Shown: piece by piece, positions 25,450 to 34,025 of the stretch
How the letters are laid out: every line of letters starts with the position of its first letter
Numbering within the stretch: the first letter of the stretch is position 1
Source: an uncultured Butyricicoccus sp.
Lineage (GTDB): Bacteria > Bacillota > Clostridia > Oscillospirales > Butyricicoccaceae
Reading direction: 5' to 3'
DNA length: 64,000 bases
NCBI GenBank assembly: GCA_934532985.1
Contig: CAKTAV010000003.1
Location: 178,750 to 242,749, forward strand
Made by a program: the position numbers and the translations under genes
Notes under the pieces: model-generated
What the model saw: only the letters and a program-made list of their open reading frames with translations
Told to the model about the DNA's origin: nothing
Databases searched by the model: none

Positions 25450-26682
25450 TCAGTCCCGGCGATAAATATCCCGTGTATATACCTTGTCCCAGCAGTCAGT
25501 TAATTCCTCGGCGTAGCGATTGGCAACGATTACGTCACTGCTCTGCTTGAATTGCTCCAAGGAATGCTCCACCGGACTGCCGAAAAATTCCGTCTGCGCT
25601 AACGTCGGCTCATAGACGATGACCGAAGCGCCTTTCGCCTTGAGCCGCTTCATCACACCCTGAATGGAGGACTGACGGAAGTTATCGGAACCGGATTTCA
25701 TTGTCAGACGATAGATACCGATGGTAACCGGCTTGCCGGAAATGCCGCCGCGCCCTTTGGTGTCATGGTCGTAGTAGCCGGCTTTTTCTAGGATGCGTTC
25801 CGCGATAAAATCCTTTCGCGTTCGGTTGGCGTCCACTATCGCACCGATGATGTTTTCCGGGACATCCTGATAGTTTGCCAGCAGCTGCTTGGTGTCCTTG
25901 GGCAGACAATAGCCGCCGTAGCCAAAGGACGGATTGTTGTAGTGCATCCCAATGCGTGGATCCAGCCCGATGCCCTCGATGATGTGGCGGGTGTTCAGAC
26001 CGCGCATCTCGGCATAGGTGTCCAGTTCATTAAAAAAGCTGATGCGCAGGGCGAGATAGGTGTTGGCAAACAGCTTGACGGCCTCCGCTTCGGTGGTGTC
26101 AGTGTACAGGGTCGGAATGTCCCGCTTGATGGCGCCCGCCTGCAGTAATTTGGCGAAGGTGTGTGCTGCTGTCTGCATTTCCGAGTTGTCCAATGCACAG
26201 CCCACGATAATGCGCGAAGGATAGAGATTGTCATACAAGGCCTGTCCCTCGCGTAAAAATTCTGGACTGAATAGAATGCGCTGCGTGTGCAGTCGTTCCT
26301 GTAGTTGCTTGGTGAAGCCGACCGGAACGGTGGATTTGATGACAAGCACAGCCTGTGGATTTTCGCGTAATGCCTGTTCGGCAACCGATTCCACGGAGGA
26401 GGTGTCGAAGTAATTGCGTACCGGATCGTAATCCGTCGGCGTGGCGATGATAACAAAGTCTGCATTGCAATAGGCGGACGCAGCGTCCTGCGTTGCCGAC
26501 AATTGCAGCTCATCGCGCAGGAGATAACGGCGGATTTCCTCATCCACAATCGGAGAGATTCGCTGATTGATTTGTTCCACGCGCTCTGGCTGGGAATCTA
26601 CGGCAACGACCTCATGGTGCTGTGCCAATAGCACAGCCAGCGAAAGCCCCACGTATCCTGCTCCGGCAACTGCAATCTTCAT
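25450..26682 (-). CDS. ugd: UDP-glucose 6-dehydrogenase
   Basis: A 410-residue NAD-dependent enzyme converting UDP-glucose to UDP-glucuronate. The N-terminal Rossmann fold reads [20 protein letters not shown]. The catalytic region [10 protein letters not shown] holds the active-site Cys. The middle helix region ([20 protein letters not shown]) and C-terminal UDP-binding domain are of normal length. The ATG at 26682 has GGAGGAG eight bases upstream, whereas an upstream extension lacks one. It is divergent from rmlB and heads a minus-strand operon; both supply nucleotide sugars, probably for the polysaccharide cluster just upstream. Confidence 0.92.
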   Translation of the reverse strand: MKIAVAGAGYVGLSLAVLLAQHHEVVAVDSQPERVEQINQRISPIVDEEIRRYLLRDELQLSATQDAASAYCNADFVIIATPTDYDPVRNYFDTSSVESVAEQALRENPQAVLVIKSTVPVGFTKQLQERLHTQRILFSPEFLREGQALYDNLYPSRIIVGCALDNSEMQTAAHTFAKLLQAGAIKRDIPTLYTDTTEAEAVKLFANTYLALRISFFNELDTYAEMRGLNTRHIIEGIGLDPRIGMHYNNPSFGYGGYCLPKDTKQLLANYQDVPENIIGAIVDANRTRKDFIAERILEKAGYYDHDTKGRGGISGKPVTIGIYRLTMKSGSDNFRQSSIQGVMKRLKAKGASVIVYEPTLAQTEFFGSPVEHSLEQFKQSSDVIVANRYAEELTDCWDKVYTRDIYRRD

Positions 26683-26905
26683 CCTGTACTCTCCTCCTGC
26701 TTGGAATGGTTTTATTGTATCACAAATCATGTCAATTGTCTTGACTTGGAATGGTATGCGCAGAAAAAAGAAGGGAAGAACAGGACAAGAATGGCGTATG
26801 GTTGTGTTTTTTGTTGGCACATAGTATAATAATGATAATTGGAGCGTATCGGAAGAGCAGATATTCTGCGTTTCGGCGTTGGAAACGAAATGGAGAGCGT
26901 GTAGG

Positions 26906-27958
26906 ATGACATGGGTTGTTACCGGAGGAGCCGGTTTTATTGGATCAAATTTTATTACCTACCTGCTTCGTACATACCCAAATGACCGAGTTGTGTGTTT
27001 GGATAAACTGACCTATGCGGGAAATTTAAGTAATCTGTCGGAAGTGATGGACTGTGAGCGATTTCGGTTTGTCTGCGCGGATATCTGCGATCGGGACGCG
27101 GTGTATTTGCTGCTGGAGCAGGAACATCCGGATATTGTCGTCAATTTGGCGGCGGAGAGCCATGTGGACCGCTCGATTGCCGATCCGTCGGTGTTTCTGC
27201 GCACCAATGTCATGGGCATGGGTGTGATAATGGATGCGTGCTGTCGCTATCACGTGCCGCGGTTTCATCAGGTTTCGACGGATGAGGTGTATGGCGATCT
27301 GGGGCTGGAAGAGACGTGCCGCTTTACGGAGGATATGCCGCTGCGCGCCAGCTCGCCGTATGCGGCGTCCAAGGCGTCAGCAGATCTGCTGGCGATGTCA
27401 TATCATCGGACGTATGGACTGGCAGTGACGATTTCGCGCTGTTCCAATAATTATGGTCCAAAACAATTTCCGGAAAAGCTGATTCCGCTGATGATATGGA
27501 ATGCGTTGCATGATCTGCCGCTTCCGGTCTATGGAACGGGCAAGAATATTCGGGACTGGCTGCATGTGGAGGATCACTGTCGGGCGCTGGATCGTGTGAT
27601 ACAGCGCGGTACAATCGGCGAGATATATAACATCGGCGGCTGTAATGAGCTGTGCAATCTGGATATGGTCAAGCGGATCTGTGTCCAACTGGACAAGCCG
27701 GAGACTCTGATTTCTTTTGTTGAGGACCGCAAAGGGCATGATCTGCGCTATGCGGTGGACTGTACCAAGCTCCGCCGAGAGCTGGGCTGGCAACCGCAGA
27801 TGGCGTTTTCCACAGGTTTGTGCAAAACGATCCAGTGGTATGTCGAGCACTTGGATTGGATGGAACAAATTTTCTCCGGAGACGAGCGACGGGAGAAGAA
27901 ACAACTGCTTTCTGAACCGATGAATGATATAATACAGACAAATAAGAAGGCATATTAG
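26906..27958 (+). CDS. rmlB: dTDP-glucose 4,6-dehydratase
   Basis: A 350-residue extended SDR enzyme. It has the NAD motif [10 protein letters not shown], the STDEVYGDL segment with catalytic Thr-Asp-Glu, and the [10 protein letters not shown] motif (YxxxK). The C-terminal region [19 protein letters not shown] and [14 protein letters not shown] are characteristic of RmlB. It makes dTDP-4-keto-6-deoxyglucose, the precursor of dTDP-rhamnose. No rmlA, rmlC or rmlD is in the window. ATG 26906 is chosen since the TTG at 26879 lacks a ribosome site. Confidence 0.92.
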   Translation: MTWVVTGGAGFIGSNFITYLLRTYPNDRVVCLDKLTYAGNLSNLSEVMDCERFRFVCADICDRDAVYLLLEQEHPDIVVNLAAESHVDRSIADPSVFLRTNVMGMGVIMDACCRYHVPRFHQVSTDEVYGDLGLEETCRFTEDMPLRASSPYAASKASADLLAMSYHRTYGLAVTISRCSNNYGPKQFPEKLIPLMIWNALHDLPLPVYGTGKNIRDWLHVEDHCRALDRVIQRGTIGEIYNIGGCNELCNLDMVKRICVQLDKPETLISFVEDRKGHDLRYAVDCTKLRRELGWQPQMAFSTGLCKTIQWYVEHLDWMEQIFSGDERREKKQLLSEPMNDIIQTNKKAY

Positions 27959-27990
27959 GAAACGATTTGCCCTCACTAGAGATTCATGAA

Positions 27991-28035
27991 AAGAAGTAAT
28001 CGCGAACTTGGGCACTGAGCGGTTACTTCTTTTTG
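27991..28035 (+). terminator. Terminator of rmlB
   Basis: AAGAAGTAATCGC (27991-28003) pairs with GCGGTTACTTCTT (28019-28031) with one wobble, followed by TTT. Confidence 0.75.
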
Positions 28036-28199
28036 TTATCGGATAAACCAGAGAAACAAGTCCTATTCGTACCATGCTTCATATGTGACCATGGGAAGCC
28101 CTCCTTGGTGTGAGTGACGGAATGCAAAAAAATAGCAACCGCACGTTGCTTGGTTTCCTGTAAGAGCAATGCTATACTGTATGCAAGGTGGTGATTGAT

Positions 28200-28640
28200 A
28201 TGGAAACCAAAGAGATTATTGCAGCACTTCGTGCGCAGAAAGGCTTGTCACAGGAACAGCTTGCCGAGCAGGTCTATGTCACACGGCAGGCAGTCTCGCG
28301 CTGGGAAAGAGGAGAAACCATACCGAATACAGAGACGTTAAAACAGCTGTCCAAGCTGTTTGATGTATCCATCAATACGTTGCTGGGATCCCCGCGCACA
28401 CTCGTTTGTCAGTGCTGTGGAATGCCGCTGGAAGATGCAGTAATCAGCAGGGAGCCGGACGGTACCTTCAATGAAGAATACTGCAAATGGTGCTATGCTG
28501 AGGGTCGCTTTGCCTATACCAGTGTAGAGGCATTGACGGATTTTCTTGTCGGACATATGTCGAATGAACAGTTCACGCCGGAACAGGCACGGGCGTACTT
28601 TTCGGCACAGCTGCCAGAGCTGAAGCATTGGAAAAAATGA
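28200..28640 (+). CDS. XRE-family regulator fused to a zinc-ribbon domain
   Basis: A 146-residue protein. Residues 1-60 form a Cro/CI helix-turn-helix (IIAALRAQKGLSQEQLAEQVYVTRQAVSRWERG). Residues about 72-110 form a treble-clef-like zinc ribbon with CQCCGMPL and EEYCKWCYAEG. This combination is common in Clostridia; the target is unknown. ATG 28200 has AGGTGG eight bases upstream (GTG 28188 is an alternative). A terminator at 28651-28690 separates it from the zinc operon that follows. Confidence 0.87.
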   Translation: METKEIIAALRAQKGLSQEQLAEQVYVTRQAVSRWERGETIPNTETLKQLSKLFDVSINTLLGSPRTLVCQCCGMPLEDAVISREPDGTFNEEYCKWCYAEGRFAYTSVEALTDFLVGHMSNEQFTPEQARAYFSAQLPELKHWKK

Positions 28641-28650
28641 GATAATACGG

Positions 28651-28690
28651 AGCAAGCGCGAAGACAAGAAACCTTTGCGCTTGCTTTTTT
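28651..28690 (+). terminator. Terminator of the XRE/zinc-ribbon gene
   Basis: AGCAAGCGC (28651-28659) pairs with GCGCTTGCT (28677-28685), followed by a run of T. Confidence 0.85.
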
Positions 28691-28710
28691 GATGTTCGAA
28701 AAACGAAATG

Positions 28711-28784
28711 TAATTTGCGAGAAATTTGCATATTGACAAAGTGACGCGGAGGGTATAATATAATTTGCGAACGAATTGCAAATT
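28711..28784 (+). promoter_or_regulatory. Promoter and two Fur/Zur-type operators of the zinc-uptake operon
   Basis: TTGACA (28733-28738) is followed by two overlapping TATAAT boxes (28754-28759 and 28759-28764). AATTTGC occurs as a direct repeat at 28712-28718 and 28723-28729, just upstream of the -35. It also forms an inverted repeat AATTTGC...GCAAATT at 28762-28784, over the -10 end and transcription start. This arrangement suggests metal-dependent autorepression by the Fur-family protein encoded next. Confidence 0.65.
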
Positions 28785-28797
28785 GGAGGCACAGTGG

Positions 28798-29190
28798 ATG
28801 GCGAAATATGTAACAAAGCAGCGCAAACGGCTGCTGGAATATCTCTCTGCCCATACGGATGAACAAATTACGGTGCGGCAGATTGCTGATGCGCTGGCCG
28901 CAGACCAGATCAGTATCAGCGCAGTTTATCGCAATCTATCTGCTTTGGAGGAAGAAGGCTTACTCAAGCGAAGTGTGCGGGAAAACACGCGGGAGGTCTA
29001 TTATCAATATATTGCCGCGGAAGCATGCAAAGACAGCCTGCATCTTTCATGCCGCGTTTGCGGGAAAAGCATTCATTTAGGCAAGCAAGAAGCAGATCAG
29101 TTGATTCAGAACACATTGAACAGTACAGGTTTTCAAATTGATAAATCGGAGACCATTCTCTATGGTATCTGTAAGTCCTGCAGAAGATAA
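28798..29190 (+). CDS. Fur-family metalloregulator, probably zinc-responsive (Zur-like)
   Basis: A 130-residue protein. The winged helix includes AKYVTKQRKRLLEYLSAH and ISISAVYRNLSALEEEGLLKR (Fur recognition helix, VYRNL). The C-terminal half has a C-x2-C pair in LSCRVCGKSIHLG and CKSCRR at the end, which form the structural zinc site. ATG 28798 has GGAGG eight bases upstream. It heads an operon with a ZnuA-like binding protein, ATPase and permease, so Zn(II) is the likely co-repressor; that is inferred from context. Confidence 0.88.
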   Translation: MAKYVTKQRKRLLEYLSAHTDEQITVRQIADALAADQISISAVYRNLSALEEEGLLKRSVRENTREVYYQYIAAEACKDSLHLSCRVCGKSIHLGKQEADQLIQNTLNSTGFQIDKSETILYGICKSCRR

Positions 29191-29205
29191 AGGGAGGTGA
29201 GTGGA

Positions 29206-29502
29206 ATGACAAAGAAAAAGCGTATCGTATCTTTATTGCTTGCGGTTACGGTTTTATTTGTTGTCCTTTACTCCACCTTTTATATCGCGGCAGAAGCAGA
29301 TCATGACTGCGTGGGAGACAATTGTCCCATTTGCTATCAGATTCGCGTTTGCGAAAATACACTGAAGAATGTTGCGCTGGCGGCACATGCAGCAGCATTT
29401 ACCACAGCAGTAACCTATATTCTGTGCAGTGTCATTTCCGCCTACGCAGAAATAAAACAAAGTGATACGCTGGTTTCTCTCAAGGTCAAGCTGTCCAATT
29501 AA
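29206..29502 (+). CDS. Small membrane protein with a Cys-rich external segment (zinc operon)
   Basis: A 98-residue protein with an N-terminal signal/TM helix (IVSLLLAVTVLFVVLYSTFYIA), a short segment HDCVGDNCPICYQIRVC with four Cys and one His, then a second hydrophobic helix. GGGAGG at 29192-29197 fits the ATG at 29206. The Cys/His segment could bind zinc outside the membrane; no function is known to me. It lies between the regulator and the substrate-binding protein and is part of the same transcript. Confidence 0.75.
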   Translation: MTKKKRIVSLLLAVTVLFVVLYSTFYIAAEADHDCVGDNCPICYQIRVCENTLKNVALAAHAAAFTTAVTYILCSVISAYAEIKQSDTLVSLKVKLSN

Positions 29503-29513
29503 AAAATAAGCAC

Positions 29514-29593
29514 ATACAGGGGTGAAGTCTATCCATTTTAGGGATGGGCGGTTGCGGCGTGCCGCAAGACCCTTGTATTTTTGCGTTTTTTTT
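29514..29593 (+). ncRNA. Structured three-way-junction RNA before the zinc-binding protein gene; omega-RNA-like
   Basis: Closing stem ATACAGGGGT (29514-29523) with ACCCTTGTAT (29569-29578). Inside are hairpin CTATCC/GGATGG (29529-29534, 29542-29547) and hairpin TTGCGG-cgtg-CCGCAA (29552-29567). A T-rich run follows (29578-29593), so it may also act as an attenuator. The part GAAGTCTATCC...TTTTAGGGATGGGCGGTT strongly recalls the 3' scaffold of IS200/IS605 TnpB omega-RNAs and element right ends, as I remember them; no tnpB is nearby. A riboswitch or terminator is the alternative. Confidence 0.45.
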
Positions 29594-29635
29594 AAGGAAA
29601 TTACATCTTTGTTTACTTGGAGGGAAATACATTTT

Positions 29636-31159
29636 ATGAAAAAACGATTTGCAGCGCTGCTGCTGGCGCTTTTAGTGACGATGAGTGCTCTGTGTGCGTG
29701 CAGCGGACAGAAGAATGCCGCGCAGAACGGTCAAGGCGATACCACGACGAAGAAGTTGAAGGTTGTCACGACAATCTTTCCGGAATATGATTGGGTGCGC
29801 GAAGTTTTGGGGGATCAGGCGGATAACGCTGAGATTACGATGCTGCTGGATAACGGCGTCGATCTGCACAGCTATCAGCCAACTGCGGATGATATTGTGA
29901 AAATCTCCGATTGTGATCTTTTTATCTATGTCGGCGGTGAGTCTGACGGATGGGTAGAGGATGCACTGAAAAACGCTTCCAATAAAAATATGAAGGTCAT
30001 CAATTTGATGGACGTGATGAAAGATGCCGTCAAGACGGAAGAGGCAAAGCCTGGCATGCAGGCGGAAGAAGGGCATAATCATGGATATTCCAACTTCGCT
30101 GACAGTGATGTTCAGGATAGAACTCTGTCTGACTGGGATGGCGATTGGCAGTCCGTTTACCACTATCTGCAGGGCGGAGTATTGGATGAAGTGATGGAAC
30201 GTAAGGCAGAAGACGGAAGCAAGACGGCAAAGGAATATCATGCCTATTATGAGAAGGGCTATAAGACAGATGTTTCTCAGATCACGATTGATGCGAAAAA
30301 TAATACCATGACCTTTGTGAAAAACGGTGCTGAAGCGACAGCAACGTATAAGTACAAAGGTTATCAGATTTATGATTATGAATCTGGCAGCAGAGGTGTC
30401 CGTTATTTCTTCCAGGCGACCGGCGGCGATGACAACGCGCCGAAATATGTACAGTTTAGCGATCATGGCATCACTCCGGGAAAAGCAGAACACTTTCACA
30501 TTTATTTCGGTGATGATGGATTTGACGCGCTCTCTCAAGAGATGGACAATTGGCCGACCTACTATCCGATGGATATGAGCGGCGAGGATATTAAGAACGA
30601 TATGCTGGAGCATGAGGAAAAAGAGTACGATGAGCATGTGTGGCTGTCTTTGAAGAATGCGGAGACTTTGGTCGGCGCGATTTCAGATGCTCTGCAGGAG
30701 CTTGATCCGGACAATAAAGATGTCTACAGCTCCAATGCCGATGCCTATGTGGAAAAACTGTCTGCGCTGGATCATAAATACCAGAAGACGGTTGACGCGG
30801 CGTCTACAAAAACGGTTCTGTTTGGTGATCGTTTCCCGTTCCGTTATATGGTAGATGATTATGGTTTGAACTATTATGCAGCATTTGCAGGCTGCTCCGC
30901 GGAGACAGAAGCCAGCTTTAAGACGGTATCGTTCCTGGCAAAGAAGGTAGACGAATTGAATCTGCCGTGCGTGCTGACTATTGAAGGGACAAAGCATAAA
31001 ATTGCAGAAACCATTGTGGAAAACACAAAAGAAAAAAATCAGAAAATTCTGACGATGGACTCGATGCAGTCTACAACTTCGGAAGATGTCAAGAATGGTA
31101 CGACCTATCTCTCTGTTATGGAAAAGAATCTGGATGTACTGAAGAAAGCACTCGGGTAA
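29636..31159 (+). CDS. adcA: Zinc ABC transporter substrate-binding lipoprotein with an inserted ZinT domain
   Basis: A 507-residue lipoprotein (lipobox ALCAC after a basic N terminus). Residues about 38-140 are the ZnuA/AdcA N-lobe (VVTTIFPEYDWVREVLG; metal-ligand His in LHSYQPTADD). Residues about 145-325 are a full ZinT/YodA domain (WQSVYHYLQGG, AEHFHIYFG, NWPTYYP). The remaining C-lobe has the second ligand His in DEHVWLSLKNA, and FGDRFPFRYM where ZnuA has His and PsaA has Glu. In streptococcal AdcA the ZinT domain is at the C terminus; here it sits in the position of the His-rich loop. It delivers zinc to the permease encoded two genes downstream. ATG 29636 has GGAGGG upstream; a longer reading frame has no ribosome site. 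Confidence 0.9.
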   Translation: MKKRFAALLLALLVTMSALCACSGQKNAAQNGQGDTTTKKLKVVTTIFPEYDWVREVLGDQADNAEITMLLDNGVDLHSYQPTADDIVKISDCDLFIYVGGESDGWVEDALKNASNKNMKVINLMDVMKDAVKTEEAKPGMQAEEGHNHGYSNFADSDVQDRTLSDWDGDWQSVYHYLQGGVLDEVMERKAEDGSKTAKEYHAYYEKGYKTDVSQITIDAKNNTMTFVKNGAEATATYKYKGYQIYDYESGSRGVRYFFQATGGDDNAPKYVQFSDHGITPGKAEHFHIYFGDDGFDALSQEMDNWPTYYPMDMSGEDIKNDMLEHEEKEYDEHVWLSLKNAETLVGAISDALQELDPDNKDVYSSNADAYVEKLSALDHKYQKTVDAASTKTVLFGDRFPFRYMVDDYGLNYYAAFAGCSAETEASFKTVSFLAKKVDELNLPCVLTIEGTKHKIAETIVENTKEKNQKILTMDSMQSTTSEDVKNGTTYLSVMEKNLDVLKKALG

Positions 31160-31174
31160 ACAGGAGGAGAGAAT

Positions 31175-31888
31175 ATGGCTCAATTTACTTGTCAAAATCT
31201 CTGTGTCGGCTATGAGGGAAAACCTGTTCTGGAAAATTTGAGCTTTTCCGTTAATGCTGGGGACTACCTCTGCATTGTTGGAGAAAATGGATCCGGCAAG
31301 AGCACACTTCTGAAGACCATTCTTGGTTTGCAGCCACCTGTCAGTGGAAGGATTTTGACAGGGGATGGGCTGAGAAAAAACGAAATCGGTTACCTGCCGC
31401 AGCAAACAATAATTCAACGGGATTTTCCGGCGTCTGTGAGAGAAATTGTGCTCTCTGGATGCCAAGGGCGCTGCGGCAGGCGCCCTTTCTACAGCAGAAA
31501 GGAAAAACAGCTTGCAGCCAGCGCAATGGAAAAAATGCAGATTCAAGCGCTGGAAAAACGGTGCTATCGGGAGCTGTCGGGTGGTCAGCAGCAGCGAGTT
31601 TTGCTGGCTCGCGCACTGTGCGCCACGCGCAGAATGCTGCTTCTGGATGAACCGACATCCGGACTGGATCCGAAGGTTACCGCGGAAATGTATTCTTTGA
31701 TTCAAGAATTAAACCACAGCGATGGGATTACGGTGATTATGATTTCTCATGATATTGCGGCAGCAGTCCGCTACGCGAGCCATATCCTGCATATCGGAGA
31801 TACCGTTTTCTTTGGAACAAAAGGAGAATACTGCCGCAGCCCGCAGGGACAGCTGTTTGCTGCGGAGAAAGGCGGTGAGCTGCGGTGA
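31175..31888 (+). CDS. adcC: Zinc ABC transporter ATP-binding protein
   Basis: A 237-residue ATPase with Walker A GENGSGKSTL, Q-loop GYLPQQ, signature ELSGGQQQRVLLARAL and Walker B MLLLDEPTSGLD. It energises uptake by the adjacent permease. GGAGGAG lies before the ATG. It overlaps the permease gene by one or more bases. Confidence 0.93.
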   Translation: MAQFTCQNLCVGYEGKPVLENLSFSVNAGDYLCIVGENGSGKSTLLKTILGLQPPVSGRILTGDGLRKNEIGYLPQQTIIQRDFPASVREIVLSGCQGRCGRRPFYSRKEKQLAASAMEKMQIQALEKRCYRELSGGQQQRVLLARALCATRRMLLLDEPTSGLDPKVTAEMYSLIQELNHSDGITVIMISHDIAAAVRYASHILHIGDTVFFGTKGEYCRSPQGQLFAAEKGGELR

Positions 31889-32739
31889 TGAGAATGTTGG
31901 AAATATTATCAGAATATTGGGAGCACCCGTTTGTTCGCTATGCGCTGATAGTGGGCGTCCTGATTGCGCTGTGTTCCTCTTTGCTTGGAGTAACATTGGT
32001 ACTGAAACGATTTTCTTTTATCGGGGATGGTCTATCTCATGTTGCCTTTGGTGCAATGGCGATTGCCGCCGTTCTGCAAGTCAGCAATGAAATGCCGGTC
32101 GTGATGGCAGTCACCATTATCAGTGCCGTTCTGCTGCTGCGAACGGGACAAAATGCGAAAATAAAAGGAGATGCATCCATTGCGATGATTTCAGTGGGAG
32201 CACTTGCTATTGGATACCTTTTAATGAATTTATTTTCTACCTCGTCGAATTTGTCCGGTGATGTGTGCAGTACATTGTTTGGCTCTACTTCTATTCTCAC
32301 ATTGTCTGTGACCGAGGTATGGCTTTGTGTAGGAATGTCTGCATTGGTTGTAGCAGCATTTCTCCTATTTTATCATAAAATATTTGCTGTTACCTTCGAT
32401 GAGAATTTTGCACGGGCGGTTGGCACAAAGGTGGGAATGTATAACCTGCTGATTTCTATTGTGGTAGCAATTATCATTGTGCTGGCGATGAATCTGGTAG
32501 GTTCCCTGCTTATTTCTGCACTGGTAATTTTTCCGGCACTGTCTGCGATGCGAATGTTTAAGAGCTTTTGCAGCGTGACAATTTGTGCAGCAGTTATATC
32601 GGTTGTATGCGCGATAGTTGGTATGCTGGTGTCAATTTTAGCAGGAACGCCGGTTGGATCAACTATTGTCGCCGTGCAGATTGGCATGTTTTTCTTATCA
32701 TGGATGATTGGAACAGCCATGGGAGGGGTACGGAAATGA
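31888..32739 (+). CDS. adcB: Zinc ABC transporter permease (ABC-3 type)
   Basis: A 283-residue protein with about eight or nine hydrophobic helices. LGVTLVLKRFSFIGDGLSHVAFGAMAIA, VGSLLISALVIFPALSAM and GTPVGSTIVAVQIGMF are typical ABC-3 features. ATG 31888 is used; GTG 31885 is one codon upstream. It overlaps both neighbouring genes, so the operon is translationally coupled. Confidence 0.92.
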   Translation: MRMLEILSEYWEHPFVRYALIVGVLIALCSSLLGVTLVLKRFSFIGDGLSHVAFGAMAIAAVLQVSNEMPVVMAVTIISAVLLLRTGQNAKIKGDASIAMISVGALAIGYLLMNLFSTSSNLSGDVCSTLFGSTSILTLSVTEVWLCVGMSALVVAAFLLFYHKIFAVTFDENFARAVGTKVGMYNLLISIVVAIIIVLAMNLVGSLLISALVIFPALSAMRMFKSFCSVTICAAVISVVCAIVGMLVSILAGTPVGSTIVAVQIGMFFLSWMIGTAMGGVRK

Positions 32740-33239
32740 AAAAGAAAATTTGTATGCTGCTAGCGGCATTTCTGCTCCTGGGGCTGTGTGGATGTGAATC
32801 GGAGCCACAAGGTACAGCGGCAGGCAGTGCAGTGTCAGAACGTACCGCATCTGCCGCTTCTGATCCGCAACAATCAACGAAACAATCGGAGGAAGAGGAA
32901 ACCATTGATCTGACAAAATTGAGCAGTACTATGGTTTATTCTGAGGTGTATAATATGATGACAGCACCGGAGGACTACGTTGGAAAGACGGTTACTATGC
33001 ACGGACAATTCGCGATGTATGAAGATCCGGAGTCAGGGGAGCAATACTTTGCCTGTATCATTAAGGATGCTACGGCCTGCTGCTCACAAGGACTGGAATT
33101 TGTTTTGCAGGGGAATCCGAGCTATCCGGATGACTATCCAGAGCTTGGAGCGGAGATAACAGTTGTTGGTACTTTTGAAGTCTATGGAGATGAGAAAGGG
33201 CAATATTGCCGACTGAAGAATGCAAAATTGGCTGAGTAA
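32736..33239 (+). CDS. Lipoprotein of the zinc-uptake operon, function unknown
   Basis: A 167-residue protein with a lipoprotein signal (MLLAAFLLLGLCGC), a low-complexity acidic linker (Ser/Thr/Glu/Gln, about 25-60) and a compact C-terminal domain with VGKTVTMHGQFAMYEDPESG and GAEITVVGTFEVYGD, which looks like an OB-type beta barrel. A CC pair occurs in DATACCSQG. ATGA overlap with the permease gene. Likely an accessory to zinc uptake at the outer face of the membrane; not proven. Confidence 0.78.
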   Translation: MKKKICMLLAAFLLLGLCGCESEPQGTAAGSAVSERTASAASDPQQSTKQSEEEETIDLTKLSSTMVYSEVYNMMTAPEDYVGKTVTMHGQFAMYEDPESGEQYFACIIKDATACCSQGLEFVLQGNPSYPDDYPELGAEITVVGTFEVYGDEKGQYCRLKNAKLAE

Positions 33240-33253
33240 AGTAGCAGGACAAG

Positions 33254-33295
33254 GAAAGCCCGCCGGATGATCGATATCAATCCGGCGGGCTTTTT
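33254..33295 (+). terminator. Terminator of the zinc operon
   Basis: AAAGCCCGCCGGAT (33255-33268) pairs with ATCCGGCGGGCTTT (from about 33280), followed by TTTTT. Confidence 0.9.
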
Positions 33296-33341
33296 GCAGA
33301 ATGCCATGCTGAGAGTAAAGCGTTTCGGCATACAGCGTCAC

Positions 33342-33381
33342 AAACAAAAAGCACCGAAACAACAACGTTTCAGTGCTCTTT
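33342..33381 (-). terminator. Terminator of tRNA-Ser
   Basis: On the minus strand AAAGAGCACtGAAAC pairs with GTTTCgGTGCTTTTT, with the T-run continuing to 33342. Confidence 0.75.
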
Positions 33382-33384
33382 GAG

Positions 33385-33475
33385 TGGCGGAGAAGGTGGG
33401 ATTCGAACCCACGTGCCCGGTTAAGGGCAACTCGATTTCGAGTCGAGCTCGTTATGACCACTTCGATACTTCTCC
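33385..33475 (-). tRNA. tRNA-Ser (anticodon CGA)
   Basis: A 91-base class II tRNA with an encoded CCA end. Acceptor stem GGAGAAG/CTTCTCC with discriminator G; anticodon stem CTCGA/TCGAG with loop CTCGAAA, giving anticodon CGA (codon UCG); a long variable arm with GCCC/GGGC; T-loop GGTTCGAATCC. The long variable arm confirms Ser rather than another class. Confidence 0.95.
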
Positions 33476-33547
33476 ATGTCTACGTGGTCGACTTTGCAGT
33501 CCGTTAATTAGAATACCGCATTTGCGCTGAATTGTCAAGAAAAAATT

Positions 33548-33919
33548 TTAATCTTCTTTATTCAGGACAGCACGCATGCGCTCCAATGTTTTGGGGCTGA
33601 TAATATGCTCAATATGACAAGCATCATGGTCAGCGGTTGCTTCATCTAAAGAGAGGATCGTCATCAAGAATTCCTTAATCAGCGTATGCCGGTCATAGAT
33701 TTCCACCGCGCGGCGGCGACCTTCCTCGGTCAGATAGATGTTACCATATGCTTCCTGCTCGACGAGCCCGGCCTTTTTCAACACACTCATGGCCCGGGTG
33801 ACACTCGGCTTGGAAAAACCCAGCTTATTTGCAACATCAACAGCACGGACCGTGCCATTTCGCATACCGAGTAAGAGGATTGTTTCCAGATAATCTTCTC
33901 CGGACTGTTGAATTCTCAT
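33548..33919 (-). CDS. DtxR/MntR-family metal-dependent repressor
   Basis: A 123-residue protein with an N-terminal winged helix (VRAVDVANKLGFSKPSVTRAMSVLKKAGLV) and a dimerisation/metal domain, without the C-terminal SH3 domain. Ligand positions: GEDYLE matches MntR Asp8/Glu11, YDRHTLIKEF supplies the His, and ACHIEH has Cys where B. subtilis MntR has Glu99, as in iron-sensing DtxR/IdeR. ATG 33919 is chosen because GGAG is six bases upstream; the ATG two codons earlier abuts the site. Targets may include the divergent surface-protein gene or iron/manganese uptake genes elsewhere. Confidence 0.85.
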   Translation of the reverse strand: MRIQQSGEDYLETILLLGMRNGTVRAVDVANKLGFSKPSVTRAMSVLKKAGLVEQEAYGNIYLTEEGRRRAVEIYDRHTLIKEFLMTILSLDEATADHDACHIEHIISPKTLERMRAVLNKED

Positions 33920-34025
33920 AATCATCTCCTGCTTTCCCTAGATTTTATAACATTATATCATAGAAATACGACGGATTCAACAAAAATTGTATGTGATAAA
34001 TTGTTGCAAGAAGACAGGAAATATG

